Origin: an uncultured Gammaproteobacteria bacterium
GTDB taxonomy: Bacteria > Pseudomonadota > Gammaproteobacteria > Halothiobacillales > Halothiobacillaceae
Assembly (NCBI GenBank): GCA_938004235.1
Contig: CALKWL010000021.1
Coordinates: 1 to 9,558, forward strand
Direction: 5' to 3'
DNA: 9,558 nt
Position 1 is the stretch's first letter. Each line of letters begins with the position of its first letter. Both the position numbers and the translations under genes were made by a program. Below the pieces are notes generated by a model. The model was not told where the DNA came from. It did no database searches and was given only the letters and a program-made list of their open reading frames with translations. Below, in pieces: positions 6,312-9,558 of the stretch.

Positions 6312-8613
6312 AATTGCCGCCATGCTCTTTCATGATCTCCTCAATCGAGCGCTTTGGCCGAATAGCCCTCATCTCGGTGTCAGAGAATAGCGGGTTCTCT
6401 TTGGCCCAGTCGGCTAGCTGACGATAGAATCCCTCATCAAAAGTTTTGCGCGGATTGCTAGCACGGTACTCCCGAGCCAGACGTGCGACATCCTGAGACC
6501 TCTGGGCCATCTTCCGCTTAATCATAATCAGTTGAGCGATACCCTCCGAGGAAGTAGCCAGGCCGGGGACCGACTTGAGTAGGAACTCACGGTCCTGATT
6601 AGACAAGGCGCCAGGCATACCGGCCCCACCCGCGGGGTTTCTCAGCTGAAGCGCTAGCTGGTTACCGATTGCCGTAGCCGCCTGCTTATTTCCCAAGTTG
6701 TCATCAACATCCCACCCAATCGCATGGGCCCACCCCGCCAGCTCGGTGCCAAGGGGAGTTAGCTTACCCGTCCTCACCCCCTTAAGTAGATGCTCCAGTT
6801 GATCGTAGTAATACGATTGGTCTTGGGCAACTTTTGACTCAGTCTGGAGCTCTTCGTAAGCCTTTCCCATTGCGGCGCCAACAGCTTCACTCTCTTTCAC
6901 CTCCTGGGGGGTTTGGAGCGTTCCAGGTGCCGGGCGGGGCCCGGAAATACCCCCGCCTGCTGTGACCGTGGGGGCAGGAGAAGCGGGGGGGCTCTGTAGC
7001 TGTGGGGCGTCCATCACATCCAGGTCTCCCTCCATCCCGTTGAACCCCTGAGAAAATACCCCAGAATAATAATGGATGAGGTCCTGTCTGGCCTGGGCCC
7101 GCTGGTTAGCATTATCAAACGTGACATCCCTCAGGTCGGAGTCAGCCGCCTTTTCAGCAGCTGACATAATCTCTTTGCTATAGTTACCCGCCTGGACCAC
7201 GTGGCGCCGAGTCGGGTCCAGGTCACTAACGGCCCAAACAGTACCGTCTTTACCCCGCATGAACTTGAACCGTTCAACCCCAGAGGAACCTGTCAAAGAC
7301 CCGCCTTCAGGAAGAACTTGATCCTCCAAGGCCAGTTTCGCCAGCTCCAGCTCATTGCGACTTGCCCGACGTTTATCCTGGTTCCCAAAGTACGCTGATC
7401 CTGCGCGGCCAATCAATTGTCCATAATTAGCCGGCCCCTGAGCGGCAGCCTCCAACATAGCCCGTCCAGTCTGGTCCATCCACCCAGGCTCCTGTTCTGC
7501 CTGCAGTCGCCCCTCAATTGTTGAGGCCAGCTCCAGTCGCTTATTGAGGAGCTTTTTCATTAGTTCCGTGCGCGTAGACATCAGGTCGTTATTGGAGGTC
7601 CCTGTGCTCGGGGGGGATTTAGGACTAGGGTGGAGCTGATTCAGATCTAGTCCCTCAAAAGCCAGCTCTTCCGCTAACGCCGGGTTGTTAGGATCCCCTA
7701 GCAACTCTTGAATCAGTGTTTCTCGGCGCAAAGCATCCCGGGAGGGCTGACCAGCCGCATAGTCGTTATTGATTGCCTCCCACTCATCAGGCATACCGCC
7801 AGAGGCAAGCTTCACTAGGCCCCCAGCTTTTAGCTGAGTGCTCCAGGAGGATGACTGTTGAGGGGTACTAACCCCGAAGGTGTTCTTCCAATTATTGAGT
7901 TGCTCCCACGGGTAGTTCTGCTGAGCCAGCTGATTCTGATAAAGCTGGTTGTTCACTGCCTGTTGCTGGGTCTGCTGAGCCTGGCCGGCCGACAGGAGGG
8001 TGCCATAGTCCGTCACGCCCAACTGGTTCTGAGTGGATCCGAGGGTAGTGTAGGTCTTTGAAGCGTCCAACCCCGTATTAGCCGCCAGTTGAGCGAAATC
8101 GGTATAGCCCCCCAGGGCGCTATCATACGACTCCTTCAGGGCGGAGGCCTGCTGTCCAAGGATGTTGGCCTGGGTGTCCCCCGCCGCTTTGCCTAGGGCC
8201 ATTGCCTGACGAGCACTACCAAACTGCCCAAGACCCCCGAACTGATTAGCAACTGCAGGGGCTACATTCTCGTTAAAGTTCTTGTTTCCGAGCCGAGCAA
8301 TCTCATCAACCACCCCGGAGAGGTAAGGGTTAAGAAACTGCTGAACCTGGTTCGGGTCAAATTGTGCGGACCCAAGGGCCTGGCTTAGCGCGCCAAAGCC
8401 GCTCTGAATCGCAGGCTGCCAATTACCCAGGTTGGACTGGGCCAGGTCGAAGGCCTGCGTTTGCATGGGATCAAAACCGGCAATACTCAACTGAGGCGGA
8501 GCCGCCGAAGTTGTTGCATCATAGGCCGACTGGCCGGCGTTGAGCAGGTTTTGTACCGCGGTATTATAGAACTCTGGGGTTCCGCTAGTACTTTCGCTAT
8601 AGGTAGAAGCCAT
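6310..8613 (-). CDS. Large internal virion / structural protein (Gln/Ala-rich)
   Basis: The 767-aa product appears modular. Residues 45-190 form a block known from many podovirus-type structural proteins: FDPMQTQAF, FDPNQVQQFLNPYLSGVVDE, then FGGLGQFGSARQAMALGKA and YTTLGSTQNQLG. Residues 196-236 are Gln-rich and end in YPWEQLNNWKNTFG. Residues 261-274 carry LKAGGLVKLASGGM, related to motifs in the neighbouring genes. A helical, charged middle (345-435) and a Pro/Gly-rich linker (538-566) follow. The C-terminal domain (570-767) contains NQLALQLRNP, GMPGALSNQDREFLLKSVPG and FDEGFYRQLADW, again familiar from phage virion proteins. No catalytic motif was seen. ATG 8613 shares one base with the stop of the upstream gene (TAATG), with AGGAGG six bases ahead. 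It probably acts inside the particle or in DNA delivery, with the 599-aa and 305-aa proteins. Confidence 0.8.
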   Translation of the reverse strand: MASTYSESTSGTPEFYNTAVQNLLNAGQSAYDATTSAAPPQLSIAGFDPMQTQAFDLAQSNLGNWQPAIQSGFGALSQALGSAQFDPNQVQQFLNPYLSGVVDEIARLGNKNFNENVAPAVANQFGGLGQFGSARQAMALGKAAGDTQANILGQQASALKESYDSALGGYTDFAQLAANTGLDASKTYTTLGSTQNQLGVTDYGTLLSAGQAQQTQQQAVNNQLYQNQLAQQNYPWEQLNNWKNTFGVSTPQQSSSWSTQLKAGGLVKLASGGMPDEWEAINNDYAAGQPSRDALRRETLIQELLGDPNNPALAEELAFEGLDLNQLHPSPKSPPSTGTSNNDLMSTRTELMKKLLNKRLELASTIEGRLQAEQEPGWMDQTGRAMLEAAAQGPANYGQLIGRAGSAYFGNQDKRRASRNELELAKLALEDQVLPEGGSLTGSSGVERFKFMRGKDGTVWAVSDLDPTRRHVVQAGNYSKEIMSAAEKAADSDLRDVTFDNANQRAQARQDLIHYYSGVFSQGFNGMEGDLDVMDAPQLQSPPASPAPTVTAGGGISGPRPAPGTLQTPQEVKESEAVGAAMGKAYEELQTESKVAQDQSYYYDQLEHLLKGVRTGKLTPLGTELAGWAHAIGWDVDDNLGNKQAATAIGNQLALQLRNPAGGAGMPGALSNQDREFLLKSVPGLATSSEGIAQLIMIKRKMAQRSQDVARLAREYRASNPRKTFDEGFYRQLADWAKENPLFSDTEMRAIRPKRSIEEIMKEHGGN

Positions 8614-9530
8614 TACTTACCTCCTAGGTAATCCAAGGGGTCCTTAGCCTTCGGTGGAATCTTACTAGACGGTGCGGCCCGTTTGTGCTCGCGAACTCTT
8701 TCACGCATGCGGTCCAGCTTCCTAGCTCCTTCCTCCGGGCTCCCATCACCTAGCGCCGATACTACATCAGCATCTATCACGTACTCATCGGGGCCGAGTT
8801 TAGCATCAATCAGGTCGTCTTGGCCGCCTCCGGGGCCCTTCACTAGCCGCCCGGATCCCATGTGGTCGGCTAGCATACTGTTGAAGATCCCGACCTCATC
8901 GTTCAGGTTGAAGGCTCCCCCCAACACCGCCCTCATCTCCTTCAGGTACTCTTGAAGCAAGTCATCGTCCGCAGGAGCACTGGTGGAGTCCGCCTTTCCC
9001 TTTGCGCGTACGGCTCCCCCTGCCTTGTATCCCAGTGACTCAATTCCTGCCAACAGTTGGCTATTATCCAAGGGGGACACCGGGGCACCAATCGAGTATC
9101 CAGCAAAGGGGTCACTGTTTCCCGGGGCAAAGCCCCCCTCCTGCTGGGCTTGATGAAGGTAGTTTAGCCAAGGGTTAGATTGGCCCGCCGCCAGGTGTCC
9201 TTTATTGGCCAGGATATCTGACACCATGGCTCGTCCGCTAAGCGCCTCGGCCTGGTTGGCTTTTTCGCGGCTTCTATCCAAGTCAAGCCGGCCCAAAGCC
9301 GCTTGAGCCTGGGCCTTCTGCAGCTCTTGGGCCGCCTTGTTCGCCTGCCAGTTACCATACATCCCGAGGGCGCCCAGGCCAAGCTTACCAGCGGACATCC
9401 AGTTGGGGTTTCCTTGTTTGTCAGTCCCCCCCAGCCAATCAGTTACCTTTGAGACCGCAGGGGAGACTCCGTTGACCAACTCATCCCACCAGCTGCTTTG
9501 CTCAACGGGGGTAAAAGACAGGTCACTCAC
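8613..9530 (-). CDS. Phage structural protein with conserved GPGGGxDD motif
   Basis: This 305-aa protein belongs with virion proteins. The clearest evidence is the C-terminal block at residues 228-284: RLVKGPGGGQDDLIDAKLGP, then DEYVIDADVVSALGDGS and ARKLDRMRERVREHKR, a motif found in many podovirus structural proteins and never, to my knowledge, assigned a biochemical role. Residues 45-60 are a short Gly-rich hydrophobic segment, 61-98 a likely Gln/Ala-rich coiled coil, and GYKAGGAVRAKG at 167-178 resembles motifs in two neighbouring genes. The GTG start at 9530 overlaps the TGA of the upstream frame as GTGA and has no good SD, so translation is probably coupled. The same frame stays open to the right edge of the window, so a start outside it cannot be excluded. 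The gene is followed without a gap by the 767-aa gene. Confidence 0.78.
   Translation of the reverse strand: MSDLSFTPVEQSSWWDELVNGVSPAVSKVTDWLGGTDKQGNPNWMSAGKLGLGALGMYGNWQANKAAQELQKAQAQAALGRLDLDRSREKANQAEALSGRAMVSDILANKGHLAAGQSNPWLNYLHQAQQEGGFAPGNSDPFAGYSIGAPVSPLDNSQLLAGIESLGYKAGGAVRAKGKADSTSAPADDDLLQEYLKEMRAVLGGAFNLNDEVGIFNSMLADHMGSGRLVKGPGGGQDDLIDAKLGPDEYVIDADVVSALGDGSPEEGARKLDRMRERVREHKRAAPSSKIPPKAKDPLDYLGGK
8620..8625 (-). promoter_or_regulatory. Ribosome binding site of the 767-aa virion protein gene
   Basis: A perfect minus-strand AGGAGG lies six bases before ATG 8613, inside the last codons of the 305-aa gene. It points to strong independent initiation on the large virion gene. Confidence 0.75.
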
Positions 9531-9558
9531 CGGAGCCAGGTAGTCAAGTCCAGTGTAC
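9527..9558 (-). CDS. C-terminal end of the preceding minus-strand gene (partial)
   Basis: On the minus strand one frame from the right edge reads TLDLTTWLR and stops at TGA (9529-9527), which overlaps the GTG start of the next gene as GTGA. Four-base overlaps of this type are common in phage operons, so this is probably the end of another late gene. Nine residues are too few to identify it, and the frame could be fortuitous. Confidence 0.4.
   Translation of the reverse strand, partial: TLDLTTWLR

Noticed and set aside
6300..6323. Longer start for the 599-aa protein at ATG 6323
   Set aside because: The clear AAGGAG lies downstream of that ATG and six bases before ATG 6299, so the shorter form is favoured.

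Overview
The window looks like part of the genome of a double-stranded DNA tailed bacteriophage, most likely a podovirus-like one. It is almost fully coding, its genes are joined by 1-17 base overlaps or very short gaps, and it splits into two convergent blocks. No rRNA, tRNA, CRISPR array, insertion sequence or integrase is visible. Strong AGGAGG/AAGGAG ribosome binding sites indicate a bacterial host that uses Shine-Dalgarno (SD) initiation. The host itself cannot be named from the sequence.

Plus strand, 1-3483: a replication/recombination cassette. It begins with the last 18 codons of a gene cut by the window edge. Next are a DUF669-type single-stranded-DNA-binding protein with an acidic linker and an extra C-terminal SH3/KOW-like domain, a phage-type SNF2/DEAD-like helicase, and a small VRR-NUC nuclease. 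Last is an unexpected member: a predicted zinc-dependent deacetylase of the histone deacetylase / acetylpolyamine amidohydrolase superfamily, with every catalytic motif in place. The last three genes overlap and are probably translationally coupled. A hairpin with a T-run between the DUF669 gene and the helicase gene may let the binding protein be made in excess.

Minus strand, 9558-3434: a late, virion-type block read leftward. It holds the end of an upstream gene, a 305-aa structural protein with a conserved phage motif (GPGGGxDDxIxAxL...DEYVIDADVVSALGDG), a 767-aa Gln/Ala-rich internal virion-like protein, a 599-aa Gly/Ala-rich protein with hydrophobic segments resembling phage DNA-ejection proteins, and a 341-aa protein with a weak acetyltransferase-like (GNAT) segment. 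Three of the four share a short [FLY]KAGG[LA] motif.

The two blocks meet tail to tail and their coding regions overlap by 50 bases (3434-3483). The DUF669 protein, helicase and nuclease plausibly process phage DNA during replication and recombination. The minus-strand proteins are plausibly carried in the particle and delivered with the DNA. The deacetylase is the feature most worth following up: it is co-expressed with replication genes and lies beside a virion-type gene that may encode an acetyltransferase-like fold.
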